Origin: CAYSCW01 sp964449165
GTDB lineage: Bacteria; Acidobacteriota; Aminicenantia; Aminicenantales; Aminicenantaceae
Assembly (NCBI GenBank): GCA_964449165.1
Contig: CAYVAT010000026.1
Span: 1-45,124 of the forward strand
Length of the DNA: 45,124 nucleotides
Direction: 5' to 3'
In this document: piece by piece, positions 31,096 through 40,070 of the stretch
Position numbering within the stretch: the first letter of the stretch is position 1
Layout: the number at the start of each line of letters is the position of its first letter
Notes under the pieces: model-generated
The model's database searches: none
Told to the model about the DNA's origin: nothing
Seen by the model: only the letters and a program-made list of their open reading frames with translations
Program-made: the position numbers and the translations under genes

Positions 31096-33459
31096 TCAAA
31101 ATACTTGGTGTTCCGTCCTGGCAATGATTTCATCCTGAAGGTCTTTGTTGATGTCCAAGAAATAGTCGCTGTAACCTGCTACTCGAACAATAAGATCTCT
31201 GTATTTTTCAGGATTTTTCTGGGCATCTCGAAGAATTTCAGCGGTGACCACATTGAGCTGAATATGGTGACCGTCTAGTTTAAAAAAAGAACGTATGAGA
31301 TAGGCCAACTTGTCTACTCCGTCTTTGGTGGATAAAAGATGAGGGGAGAATTTTTGATTAAGAAGGGTTCCTCCTGTACGGGCGTGGTCCATCTTGGCCA
31401 CTGATTTTATAACTGCTGTGGGTCCATGCCGGTCAGCACCCTGAACAGGCGAGACACCTTCAGATAAGGGTTCAGAGGCTTTCCTCCCATCCGGAGTGGC
31501 TCCTACAACTCGGCCAAAATAAATGTGAACGGTGGTAGGAAGCATATTTATACAGTAACGTCCACCTTTTGTGTTTGGTCTTCCATCTATAGCCTCAAAA
31601 TAAACTTCAAAAATCGATTTCATGACCTCATCGACAGAATCTTCATCATTCCCGTATTTAGGGGTTCTGTTCAAAAGCCTTTGGCGCAGATTTTCACTGC
31701 CAGTAAAGTTGCTCTTTAGAGCCTTCAAGATTTCCTTCATTGAGATAATTTTCTTATCGTACACATTGAATTTAATGGCAGATAGAGAATCTGTCACAGT
31801 CCCCAACCCTACGCCCTGGATATAAGACGCGTTGTACCGTGCTCCGCCATCATGATAATCTTTTCCTTTCTCGATACAATCACTTATGAGAAGGGAGAGG
31901 AAAGTTGCTGGCACGTATTCAGCATACAGCCTTTCTATGATGTTGTTCCCTTGAATCTTGGTGTCGACAAAATATTTCAGTTGTTTTTTGAAGGCTCCGA
32001 AGAGTTCCTCAAAAGAGCTGAAATGAGAAGCATTTCCTGTTTTGAGTCCGATTTTTTTGCCTGTTCTTGGATCTAATCCATTATTCAGCGTAATCTCCAA
32101 CACCTTCACTAAATTAAAGTATCCGGTAAGATTATAGTTTTCTTTTCCATAAGCTCCTACCTCCACGCAACCACTTGAACCTCCGTTCCTAGCATCTTCT
32201 ATTAACTTTCCCTGTCTCACCAGTTCTTGAACAATAACGTCTGTATTGAATATTGATGGCTGGCCAAACCCTGTTTTGATTATTTGAAGAGCTCTCTTTA
32301 AGAATCTGTCCGGGCTCTTCTTGCTTATCTGGACAGCCGAGCTCGGCTGTAGAATTCTCATCTCCTCCACTATATCAAGGATAAAGTAGGAAAGCTCATT
32401 CACAGCATCTGACCCATCAGCCTTAACTCCACCGGTGTTTATCAAGGCAAAGTCAGTGTAGGTGCTGCTCTCTTCCGCAGTCACACCTACTTTTGGAGGG
32501 GCGGGTTGATTGTTAAATTTTATCCAGAAAGCTTCTAAAAGCTCTTTCGCTCTTTCTTTTGTCAGAGAACCATCTTCTAATCCTTTTTTGTAGAATGGAT
32601 AAAGATGCTGGTCGAGTCTGCCAGGATTAAAAGAATCCCAGCCATTAAGCTCTATTATCACTCCCAGATGAACAAACCAGTAATACTGCAACGCTTCCCA
32701 AAAATTGCGCGGAGCATGAGCCGGAACATGAGTACAAATCTCGACTATTTTCTCGATTTCTTTTTTCCTTTGAGGGTCTTTTTCTTTTTTAGCCAATTCT
32801 CTAGCTTTTTCAGCGTGCCGTTCTGCATATCGAATCAAAGCATCTGCAGCGATTTCCATAGCCTTAAGTTCTTCCCGCTTTTTGTAAGCTTCAGGGTCGT
32901 TAAAAAAATCGAGATTTTGGATGCTTCTTTTTATATCTTCTTTAAAATCGATAAATCCTTTCTTATAAATTTTGTTATCCAGGACCGTATGACCAGGAGC
33001 TCTCTGCTCCATAAACTCAGTAAAAATTCCAGCTTCATAGGCGTCTTTCCATCCATCGGACATTTCATTAAAAATTCTATCCCTGATGGATTTTCCCTTC
33101 CAGAAGGGAATAATCTCTTCTTTGTATAACGTTTTTGTTTCGTCATTTACTGAAAATGAGGTTTTTTCCCTTGAATTGAGGATTTTAAGGTCTTCAAGGC
33201 TGTGAATATTAATTTCTGGATAGGTCGGAGTTGCCCTGGGAGAAGGACCTCTCTCACCAATAATCAGCTCTCCTTCATTAATACAGATTGATTTATGTTC
33301 CATCAGATATTTTAGGGCCAAAGCTCTTTTCACTGGGGATGAGGCTCTATTGGCAATATCACTTTTATAAAATTCAGTTATAAGTTTGGCTCTTTCCGGA
33401 GTAATCCAAGGTTTGGTATTAATGCTCTGCTCCCTTAGCTTTTTTATCCTTTTATTCAT
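31096..33459 (-). CDS. hypD: glycyl radical enzyme, trans-4-hydroxy-L-proline dehydratase-like
   Basis: The protein has 787 residues. The family enzyme removes water from trans-4-hydroxyproline, giving pyrroline-5-carboxylate, by glycyl-radical chemistry under anoxia. The thiyl cysteine is Cys431 (GGSSGCVEVG) and the radical glycine is Gly762 (VRVAGYSDYF). Their spacing of 331 equals that of Clostridioides HypD as I remember it (434 and 765). Other shared stretches are MEQRAPGHTV, FNNQPAPPKVG, ESSTYTDFALINTGG, DARNGGSSGC and HIYFG. ATG 33459 is chosen because GGAGAG lies 7 nt upstream. The activase gene precedes it by 4 nt. A related substrate cannot be excluded. No proC is seen nearby. Confidence 0.87.
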   Translation of the reverse strand: MNKRIKKLREQSINTKPWITPERAKLITEFYKSDIANRASSPVKRALALKYLMEHKSICINEGELIIGERGPSPRATPTYPEINIHSLEDLKILNSREKTSFSVNDETKTLYKEEIIPFWKGKSIRDRIFNEMSDGWKDAYEAGIFTEFMEQRAPGHTVLDNKIYKKGFIDFKEDIKRSIQNLDFFNDPEAYKKREELKAMEIAADALIRYAERHAEKARELAKKEKDPQRKKEIEKIVEICTHVPAHAPRNFWEALQYYWFVHLGVIIELNGWDSFNPGRLDQHLYPFYKKGLEDGSLTKERAKELLEAFWIKFNNQPAPPKVGVTAEESSTYTDFALINTGGVKADGSDAVNELSYFILDIVEEMRILQPSSAVQISKKSPDRFLKRALQIIKTGFGQPSIFNTDVIVQELVRQGKLIEDARNGGSSGCVEVGAYGKENYNLTGYFNLVKVLEITLNNGLDPRTGKKIGLKTGNASHFSSFEELFGAFKKQLKYFVDTKIQGNNIIERLYAEYVPATFLSLLISDCIEKGKDYHDGGARYNASYIQGVGLGTVTDSLSAIKFNVYDKKIISMKEILKALKSNFTGSENLRQRLLNRTPKYGNDEDSVDEVMKSIFEVYFEAIDGRPNTKGGRYCINMLPTTVHIYFGRVVGATPDGRKASEPLSEGVSPVQGADRHGPTAVIKSVAKMDHARTGGTLLNQKFSPHLLSTKDGVDKLAYLIRSFFKLDGHHIQLNVVTAEILRDAQKNPEKYRDLIVRVAGYSDYFLDINKDLQDEIIARTEHQVF

Positions 33460-33463
33460 CTCT

Positions 33464-34372
33464 CTACTCTCCAATTCTTACCTTAAATCCAAAGTGTTCA
33501 AATTTCTTCTTTATTTTTTCTTTGTTTTTTTCGGAAAGAGGCTCTGTCTTTTTCATCATGAAGGGTCTATTCAGTCTTTCGTATTTATGATCGCCTATAT
33601 TATGATAAGGAAGAAGGTAGATCTCTTCTATTTCCTCGAGAGTTGTAATAAATTCAGCGATTTTGGAAATTTCTTCATCGGCGTTGTTTATCCCGGGAAT
33701 AACTGGAATTCGAACAACAACCTTGTTTCCTTTCTCTGAAAGTTTTTTTAAATTATCAAGAATTGATTTGTTCGAAACTCCTGTTGTTTTTTTATGCTTT
33801 TCATCGTCAATCATTTTAATGTCGTATAAAAAGAGGTCAACTTTATCTTCTATTTTTTCCAGGTTTTCGATAGTGGTAAATCCTGATGTATCTAAGCTTG
33901 TGTGAATGCCCTTTTTCTTGCATTCCTCGAGTAGGGCATTTAAAAACTCAGGTTGTAAGAGAGGTTCTCCTCCTGAAAATGTCACTCCTCCCTTTGAGTC
34001 ATCGTAAAATATCATATCTTTTTCTATCTCTTTCATGACTTCTTCTATACTCATCCATTTCCCTATGATTTCAAGAGCCTCAGTAGGGCACACCCTAACA
34101 CAATCGCCACAAAGGTCACATTTTTCTCTGTCTATAAATATATATTGATCCGGACGGGAAAGTGCTCCTCTTGTGCAGCTTTTCACACATTCATTGCAAT
34201 CTTGGAGACATCTGGTTTTTATAAAAGTAAGCTCAGGTTCGGGAACCAGGCCTTCAGGATTGTGGCACCACAAGCAGCGCAAGGGACAGCCTTTGAAGAA
34301 AACGGTGGTGCGTATTCCAGGTCCATCATGGATGGCGTATCTTTTAATGTCGAAAATAATCCCCTTTTTCAT
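33464..34372 (-). CDS. hypE: glycyl radical enzyme activase (radical SAM)
   Basis: The protein has 302 residues. It installs the glycyl radical on its partner enzyme using S-adenosylmethionine. The radical-SAM motif is GCPLRCLWCHNPEG (CxxxCxxC, near residue 29). Two extra 4Fe-4S clusters are indicated by CLQDCNECVKSC and CDLCGDCVRVCP, the usual insert of non-PFL activases. FSGGEPLLQPEF and VVVRIPVIPGIN complete the fold. It is upstream of the dehydratase gene in the same operon, reversing the order seen in many clostridia. The ribosome site is weak. Confidence 0.93.
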   Translation of the reverse strand: MKKGIIFDIKRYAIHDGPGIRTTVFFKGCPLRCLWCHNPEGLVPEPELTFIKTRCLQDCNECVKSCTRGALSRPDQYIFIDREKCDLCGDCVRVCPTEALEIIGKWMSIEEVMKEIEKDMIFYDDSKGGVTFSGGEPLLQPEFLNALLEECKKKGIHTSLDTSGFTTIENLEKIEDKVDLFLYDIKMIDDEKHKKTTGVSNKSILDNLKKLSEKGNKVVVRIPVIPGINNADEEISKIAEFITTLEEIEEIYLLPYHNIGDHKYERLNRPFMMKKTEPLSEKNKEKIKKKFEHFGFKVRIGE

Positions 34373-34742
34373 TTCTTATTACTTACCACAGGATTCCTTC
34401 TATGTCTCGTTTTTTTTAGTTATTTGCAGCTTCCTATCTGGATAAATTCATGAAACATACCAACTTTCCAACTTTGCTCCTGTTTGATATTAAATATATC
34501 AGATATTAGATGTCTTGTCAATATCAAAAAACTTTCATATTTAAGATTTCAGCCGTAACTTTTCAAAGCGACTTCTAAATGAGGCAAGCATTTCCAGAAC
34601 TTTGACGAGGCGGCGAATGGATAATTCATCTAGAATTTGTTTGCTTGCTCATTGATATCTAAAACATTATATGTCGTATGAGTTTAAAATAAAAGAAGAT
34701 TTGAAATGTTTCGTCTGGAGATCCGTCAAAGCAGATTGATTC
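34373..34742 (-). promoter_or_regulatory. intergenic region with promoter and palindrome before hypE
   Basis: On the - strand, TTGACA (34521-34516), 17 nt and TATATT (34498-34493) form a near-consensus promoter about 120 nt before the activase ATG. ATATCAGATAT (34496-34506), an 11-base palindrome around a central base, overlaps the -10 element. The rest of this 370-nt gap is AT-rich and holds no gene I can support. Confidence 0.62.
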
Positions 34743-37019
34743 CTAATCTTTCTTTGGCTCGGGAATATTCCAGTTAGGAGGTGTCACGCCCTGGAGGTGC
34801 TGGACGAAGAAGTCATAACGCTTCCTGTCCCCGTAGGTTCCTCCAGAAGTGTGATTCGCGCCGGGGATTACCAGCAGGTCGAACGTCTTGTTAGCTTTGA
34901 TGAGAGCATTGACCACCTGCATCGTGGAAGCTGGGTCCACATTAGTATCCATCTCGCCCAGGATGAGCAGAAGCTTTCCCTGCAGCCGGTAGGCATTGAC
35001 TGCGTTGGACGAGGCGGCATACTCGGGTCCCAGCGGCCAGCCCATCCACTGCTCGTTCCACCAGATCTTATCCATCCGGTTATCATGGCAGCCGCAAGAT
35101 GCTGCGCCTGCCTTGTAGAACTCTGGGTGAAAGAGCAGGCCTCCCAGGGAGCTTTGTCCACCCGCTGATGTGCCGTAGATGCCCACACGAGTAATATCAT
35201 AATAGGGATATTTCCTGGCTGCGGCTTTGTGCCAGAGTATCCGGTCAGGGAAGCCCGCATCACCCAAGTTCTTCCAGCAGACGTCATGAAAGGCCTTTGA
35301 GCGGTGGTTCGTCCCCATACCATCGATCTGGACGACGATGAAACCCAGCTCGGCCATGGACTGCATCTGGTTATAAGGGCGGAATGTTTTGGGGACGAAT
35401 GAGCCTTGGGGTCCTGCGTAAATATTTTCTATCACGGCGTATTTTTTCTTCGGGCTGAATTTCATCGGCCTGTATATGAGACCCCAGATGTCGGTCTTGC
35501 CGTCACGGCCCTTGGCCACAAAAACTTCGGGAGCCTTCCAGCCAGATTTGATAAGCTCGGCAATGTCAGTCTTTTCCACTTGCATGAGGAGATGTTTGTC
35601 CGAAGTGCGGCGGAGCTCCATTACAGGAGGCAGGTCGACGCGCGAGTAAAGATCCACATAAAACGCCATGTCGTCGGAGAGCACGACCGAATGGTTGTAG
35701 TCTCCTTCGGTGAGGGCTGTGAGACCTGAGCCGTCAAAGTTGATCCGGTAGCAATGGACAAAATACGGATCCATGCCCGGATTCATCCCACTTGCCAGAA
35801 AATAGATCTGGCGTGCGGCCTCGTCGACCTTGGCTACGCGGCGGACAACCCACTCTCCTTTGGTGATTTGGTTCTTTACCTGGCCGGTGGTGCCGTCATA
35901 AAGGTAGAGATGATTCCACCCGTCCCGCTCCGACATCCAGATGATTTCCTTGCCGTCGTCGATGTCATGGCGGTACTTTTTGTCGGAATAACAGAAGAAA
36001 GTCTTCATTTCCTCGTTGACAATGGATCGTACCCCTCCCTTGGCGGTATCAACCTCTATAACTCGGTAGACCTGATGGCCGCGCTGGTTATACTCGAAGG
36101 TGAATGCCCTGCTGTCCTTCCGCCAGACAAGTTCGGACATCTCATAGGGATTCTCGAAAAGGCTGTTATCAAGGTCTATTTGTTTGCGGGTGTCAATGTG
36201 GAAGAGGAAGGGTACGCTGATATCGAGAGCGTCGCCAGGCTTTGCATACTCCATGGATGTATACTTTGGCTGAAGCTGGTCAGTGGGGGAGGATTCTACG
36301 TAGTGGATTATCCTGTGATAGCCTCGCCGGAGCTTGTAGACGGCCAGCTTTTCCGAATCAGGCGACCAGACAAGTGATGGATAAGTGTAGTAGTCTCCCT
36401 CGCTGCCGTCATGGCTTAAGGCAAACTCTTCTTTCCTATCCTTTGTCCGCAGCCAGACGTTGTAATTTCGGATGAATGCTTCCCACTTGCCGTCTGGAGA
36501 TGTTTTGGCCTCCAGTGACTCGGATTGCGGGGCAGGTCCCCTCACCCATATCGAAGTATCGCCGCGGCGCCACCGGGCCGGCCCGAGTTTGGTCACAGAG
36601 TAAGTTGCCAGGTCGCACTTCCAGCGGAAGTTGTAAGCATCGAACTCGATGGCCTTTTCCTCATCAACGAACCTGATCATCCAGAAAGGCAGTTTCTTGG
36701 GATCAACCTTCTCGCCCGAGGCTTGGGCAAGTCCTGCTCCGAGTTTTTGGTGATCGAATGCTGGCTTCTTGGCTAAGGTGGCTGCATCGACGATATCGAA
36801 CTCGATACCTCCCTCGACCGTCTTGCGGTACCAGAAGCGGCTCGTTTTTTCGATCCAGGACGGCCGGTCTGGCATGTTCAGGGCCAGCGGCTGCCATTTC
36901 TCCCGCAGACTCATGGCGCGCTCGTAATCGGTCTTGGTAGCCTGGGCCGGAAGGAAAGCAGGAAGAATGACTAAGATAAAGATAAGGATAATAAAGGTCC
37001 AAAAAGTCTGTCGTTTCAT
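34743..37019 (-). CDS. exported DPP4-like prolyl oligopeptidase-family peptidase (S9B)
   Basis: The protein has 758 residues. A signal peptide (WTFIILIFILVILPAFLPAQA) precedes a beta-propeller domain (about residues 60-490) and an alpha/beta-hydrolase domain. The catalytic triad is visible: Ser618 in YGTSAGGQS, Asp691 in GEMDTNVDP and His723 in GANHTSGG. The family removes N-terminal X-Pro dipeptides outside the cytoplasm. The ATG at 37019 follows AAAGGAG by 6 nt; longer starts lie upstream of this site and lack support. It lies 90 nt downstream of the VPS10-type gene and is probably co-transcribed. The G+C is visibly higher than in the hyp operon. Confidence 0.93.
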   Translation of the reverse strand: MKRQTFWTFIILIFILVILPAFLPAQATKTDYERAMSLREKWQPLALNMPDRPSWIEKTSRFWYRKTVEGGIEFDIVDAATLAKKPAFDHQKLGAGLAQASGEKVDPKKLPFWMIRFVDEEKAIEFDAYNFRWKCDLATYSVTKLGPARWRRGDTSIWVRGPAPQSESLEAKTSPDGKWEAFIRNYNVWLRTKDRKEEFALSHDGSEGDYYTYPSLVWSPDSEKLAVYKLRRGYHRIIHYVESSPTDQLQPKYTSMEYAKPGDALDISVPFLFHIDTRKQIDLDNSLFENPYEMSELVWRKDSRAFTFEYNQRGHQVYRVIEVDTAKGGVRSIVNEEMKTFFCYSDKKYRHDIDDGKEIIWMSERDGWNHLYLYDGTTGQVKNQITKGEWVVRRVAKVDEAARQIYFLASGMNPGMDPYFVHCYRINFDGSGLTALTEGDYNHSVVLSDDMAFYVDLYSRVDLPPVMELRRTSDKHLLMQVEKTDIAELIKSGWKAPEVFVAKGRDGKTDIWGLIYRPMKFSPKKKYAVIENIYAGPQGSFVPKTFRPYNQMQSMAELGFIVVQIDGMGTNHRSKAFHDVCWKNLGDAGFPDRILWHKAAARKYPYYDITRVGIYGTSAGGQSSLGGLLFHPEFYKAGAASCGCHDNRMDKIWWNEQWMGWPLGPEYAASSNAVNAYRLQGKLLLILGEMDTNVDPASTMQVVNALIKANKTFDLLVIPGANHTSGGTYGDRKRYDFFVQHLQGVTPPNWNIPEPKKD

Positions 37020-37109
37020 AGTTTCTCCTTTCATATGGAATAGGTCTATTTCTTGCAGGCTAATCACTCCACTCACTTTTCAAAAAGAGATAAAGCGAGG
37101 CTTTGGCTG

Positions 37110-39839
37110 TTATCTGATCGCGACCGGAATGAATCCAACTCTCCATCCCTGTCGGCCGCGGATGAGCGCTCTCTTGGTAAGCTTTTTTCCTCCGATTTCG
37201 AGCGTCACTACGTACTCACCTGGCTCGACCATGGCCCTGCCTCTCCTTTCAAAACGGAACGCCGGCCTGCCTGGATGCTGGGCCCGCATATTCCAGAGAA
37301 CTTGATTGAGACCGGATGTGGCCTTTCCCTCTAGCTGTGCCAGAACCTTGCCATAAGGGTCAGCCACGGTGATCTTGGCTGGGCTTTGTGTTTTGGTCTT
37401 GAGATAGTAGTTAACCACGACGGCGTTGGGCTCATTAGGAGTTCTGAGGTGGCTGTCGCCCTCAAGCTGGTAATTACCGATGCCGCCATAGATGCGCTGT
37501 GTTCGAGGTTCAATGTCGAAGAGATAGACATCCGCTTCCAGCATCGCTTCGTTCATCTCCTGGAGTGGCGATATGTCCGTGATCCACAGGCTGCGGCCGA
37601 AAGTAGCAACGACGAGGTCGTTCTCGCGCGGGTGGATGAGAAGGTCGGATACCCTGAGTCTGGGCATGTTGTTATTAAAAGGAAACCAGGATTTTCCGCC
37701 ATTGAGCGTCACGTACACGCCTGGATCAGTCCCTACGAAGAGCAGCTTCGCGTTCTTACGGTCCTGAACAACGACGTTGATCGGCTCATCCAGGGGGAGG
37801 TTCCCCATGATTGCTGTCCATGTTTCTCCATAGTCGGTCGTCTCATAGAGGCAAGGCTGAAAGTCGTCAAAGTGATACCCGGTCTTCGCCACAAAGCAGG
37901 TTCCTGCCTCATGCGGCGAGGGAAAGACTCGACTCACCCAGAAATTAGCCGGTGCTCCAGCCGCAGTGAGCTTTGCTGTCCGGTCAAGCCAGGTTGCACC
38001 TCCGTCTTTTGTTACTTGGACCTTTCCGTCGTCTGTCCCTACCCAGATGATTCCCGGCTTGACGGGTGATTCGGCCAGAGTCGTCAGCGTGCAGTAGGAA
38101 ATATGGCCTTCTCCATGCTCCTTGGATTCATCGTCAGTTGTCAGGTCAGGGCTTATTTCCTGCCAATGGTCGCCGCGGTCGAGCGAGCGGAAGACGACTT
38201 GAGCTCCGACATAAACGATGGCTGGGTTGTGCGGAGAGAGGGCGATGGGCGGAGTCCAGTTGAAGCGAAGCGGCCTTTGACCTGCCGGCCGCTTGGGCGT
38301 AATCTCGGTCTGGATGCCGCTCTTCTGGTCAAGGCGCCACATGGTCCCGAATTCGCGGTTGTTATATAGCCAGCGACTGTCTGTCGGGTCTATGACGTTG
38401 TACATGCCGTCCCCGCCGCCGACTGTCACCCAGTCGGATAGAGTGATTTCGCCCGCCCACCCGTTGGAGGAGCATTTCCAGGAATCATGGTCCTGGAGGC
38501 CACCGTAAACGTTGTAAGGATCCTCCATATCCACGCCTACACCGTAGAACTCGCCGCCTGGAACGTTATAGAAATGGTGGCATGTTTTCCCACGGTCGTA
38601 GGAAACGTAGAAGCCTCCATCGCTGCCGAAGAGTATCCGGTTTGAATCCTGCGGATCGATCCAGAGTGTCCGCACATCTCCGAAAGCGTTTCTGAATACT
38701 CCGTCCGGAGGCCATCTCATGTTATGCCAGGTTTTCCCGCCGTCGTTCGTACTGGCCAGGGAAACGCTGGTAACATAAACCGTATCAGGGTCATTGGGGT
38801 CAATGCGCAGCATGTTGAACGAGTAAGGGGCCTTATCAAGTGCCGCCTCGTAGCCAACGTTGACTTTTCGCCAATTCTTTCCGCCGTCGTCCGTGCGGAA
38901 GACCTCATTTCCCATGGTGCGTTGGCGGGGCTCGATTCCCCTGAGCTTATCCCGCTGGATTTCTTGGGGAGTTGGCTCTCGTCGGTTGCCGTTCTCGACA
39001 ACAGCATAGAGAATGTCCGGATTCTTTTGGTAAACATTGACTCCGATCCGGCCAATGCGGCCTGTAGGCAGTCCGCCGCTGAGGCGGGTCCAGTTCTTCC
39101 CGCCATCTATGGTTTTATAAATACCGCTTTCACTGCCTCCGAGTTCATAATGCCACGGCAGGCGGACCTTATCGTACATCGCTGCGTAAAGGGTGTCTGG
39201 CGAAGATTGAACCATGATGAGGTCGATCGCGCCGATTTTGTCGTTGACGTAGAGGATCTTTTCCCACGTGTTTCCGCCATCGGTCGTCTTGAAGACCCCA
39301 CGCTCGGTATTCGCTGAGAACAGGTGGCCCATAACCGCAACGTAGACGATATCGCTATTTTTTGGGTGAATCTGGATTCTGGCGATATGATGAGAATCGC
39401 GAAGACCCATGTTTGTCCAGTTCTTCCCCCCATCTGTCGATTTATATATTCCGTCGCCTGAAGTGGATAACCTTGTGCAGTAAGCCTCTCCTGTCCCAAC
39501 CCAGACGATGTTCCCATCGGACGGGGCCACAGCCACGTCGCCTATGGAGAGCTTCGTCTGACCGTCGAAAATCGGCTCAAAAGTGGTGCCATTGTTCGTC
39601 GTTTTCCAGACGCCGCTGTTACGCATCCCGACATAGATCGTGTAGAGATGCTCTCTCTGGAGGGTGCTGGGTACGGCAAATGACGTCAACCATGAGCCTG
39701 CACGGAAGGGGCCAAGATTTCGATAAGAGAAATTTTTTAACAAATCCTCGGTAAACTGATCCTGTGCCCTGGCAGGGATAGCCAGGAACATAAGGACGAG
39801 GATTCCGGTAAGGATGGCGATGAGATATTTGTGGTTCAT
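37110..39839 (-). CDS. exported VPS10/sortilin-like multi-BNR beta-propeller protein
   Basis: The protein has 909 residues. A signal peptide (YLIAILTGILVLMFLAIPARA) is followed by many Asp-box repeats: GVWKTTNNGTTF, GIYKSTDGGKNW, GVFKTTDGGNTW, VFRTDDGGKNW, VQVTKDGGATW and VYVTLNGGKSW. These form a large ten-bladed VPS10/sortilin-like propeller. A C-terminal beta domain (about 800-909) has VADPYGKVLAQLEGK and GEYVVTLEIGG, similar to FlgD-like Ig folds. No sialidase catalytic set is evident, so I do not call it a glycosidase. AAGGAGGT precedes the ATG. Such proteins often stand next to S9 peptidases; ligand binding or assistance in peptide capture is inference. Confidence 0.87.
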   Translation of the reverse strand: MNHKYLIAILTGILVLMFLAIPARAQDQFTEDLLKNFSYRNLGPFRAGSWLTSFAVPSTLQREHLYTIYVGMRNSGVWKTTNNGTTFEPIFDGQTKLSIGDVAVAPSDGNIVWVGTGEAYCTRLSTSGDGIYKSTDGGKNWTNMGLRDSHHIARIQIHPKNSDIVYVAVMGHLFSANTERGVFKTTDGGNTWEKILYVNDKIGAIDLIMVQSSPDTLYAAMYDKVRLPWHYELGGSESGIYKTIDGGKNWTRLSGGLPTGRIGRIGVNVYQKNPDILYAVVENGNRREPTPQEIQRDKLRGIEPRQRTMGNEVFRTDDGGKNWRKVNVGYEAALDKAPYSFNMLRIDPNDPDTVYVTSVSLASTNDGGKTWHNMRWPPDGVFRNAFGDVRTLWIDPQDSNRILFGSDGGFYVSYDRGKTCHHFYNVPGGEFYGVGVDMEDPYNVYGGLQDHDSWKCSSNGWAGEITLSDWVTVGGGDGMYNVIDPTDSRWLYNNREFGTMWRLDQKSGIQTEITPKRPAGQRPLRFNWTPPIALSPHNPAIVYVGAQVVFRSLDRGDHWQEISPDLTTDDESKEHGEGHISYCTLTTLAESPVKPGIIWVGTDDGKVQVTKDGGATWLDRTAKLTAAGAPANFWVSRVFPSPHEAGTCFVAKTGYHFDDFQPCLYETTDYGETWTAIMGNLPLDEPINVVVQDRKNAKLLFVGTDPGVYVTLNGGKSWFPFNNNMPRLRVSDLLIHPRENDLVVATFGRSLWITDISPLQEMNEAMLEADVYLFDIEPRTQRIYGGIGNYQLEGDSHLRTPNEPNAVVVNYYLKTKTQSPAKITVADPYGKVLAQLEGKATSGLNQVLWNMRAQHPGRPAFRFERRGRAMVEPGEYVVTLEIGGKKLTKRALIRGRQGWRVGFIPVAIR

Positions 39840-39904
39840 GAGACCTCCTTCGTCTTTCGTGGTATCTGCCATCCGAAAAGTAGACAGCTTAAAAAGTGTG
39901 ATGT

Positions 39905-39933
39905 ATTATATATCAATAATTCAAAGAAAACAA
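39905..39933 (-). promoter_or_regulatory. probable promoter of the VPS10-DPP4 pair
   Basis: On the - strand, TTGTTT (39933-39928), 17 nt and TATAAT (39910-39905) form a plausible promoter about 65 nt before the ATG. The -10 region overlaps TATATATCA, half of the palindrome seen at the hypE and receptor promoters. Confidence 0.45.
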
Positions 39934-40005
39934 AAATTTTCTTAAGAAAGTAAGCATCCTTAAGACCGAGGGCTGTGGTTCTGGTTAGTAACCCTGTTGG
40001 CTATC

Positions 40006-40014
40006 TGGTATAAT
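40006..40014 (+). promoter_or_regulatory. extended -10 promoter of the sulfatase-like gene
   Basis: TGGTATAAT matches the extended -10 form (TGnTATAAT). No good -35 is present, as is usual for this class. The start codon lies 57 nt downstream. Confidence 0.45.
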
Positions 40015-40070
40015 GATTAGAAATCCCTTGTTTTCAATCTTGGATTTATGGAGACATTAAGGAGGACAAG

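Noticed and set aside
38717..39517. Long frames in alternative phases within the VPS10 and DPP4 genes, on both strands
   Set aside because: They are products of the high G+C of these genes; each overlaps a clearly coding frame and none has homology-like motifs.
37110..39839. Sialidase or glycosyl hydrolase assignment for the Asp-box protein
   Set aside because: Asp-boxes alone do not show glycosidase activity; no arginine triad or catalytic set is visible, and the repeat number fits VPS10-type propellers.
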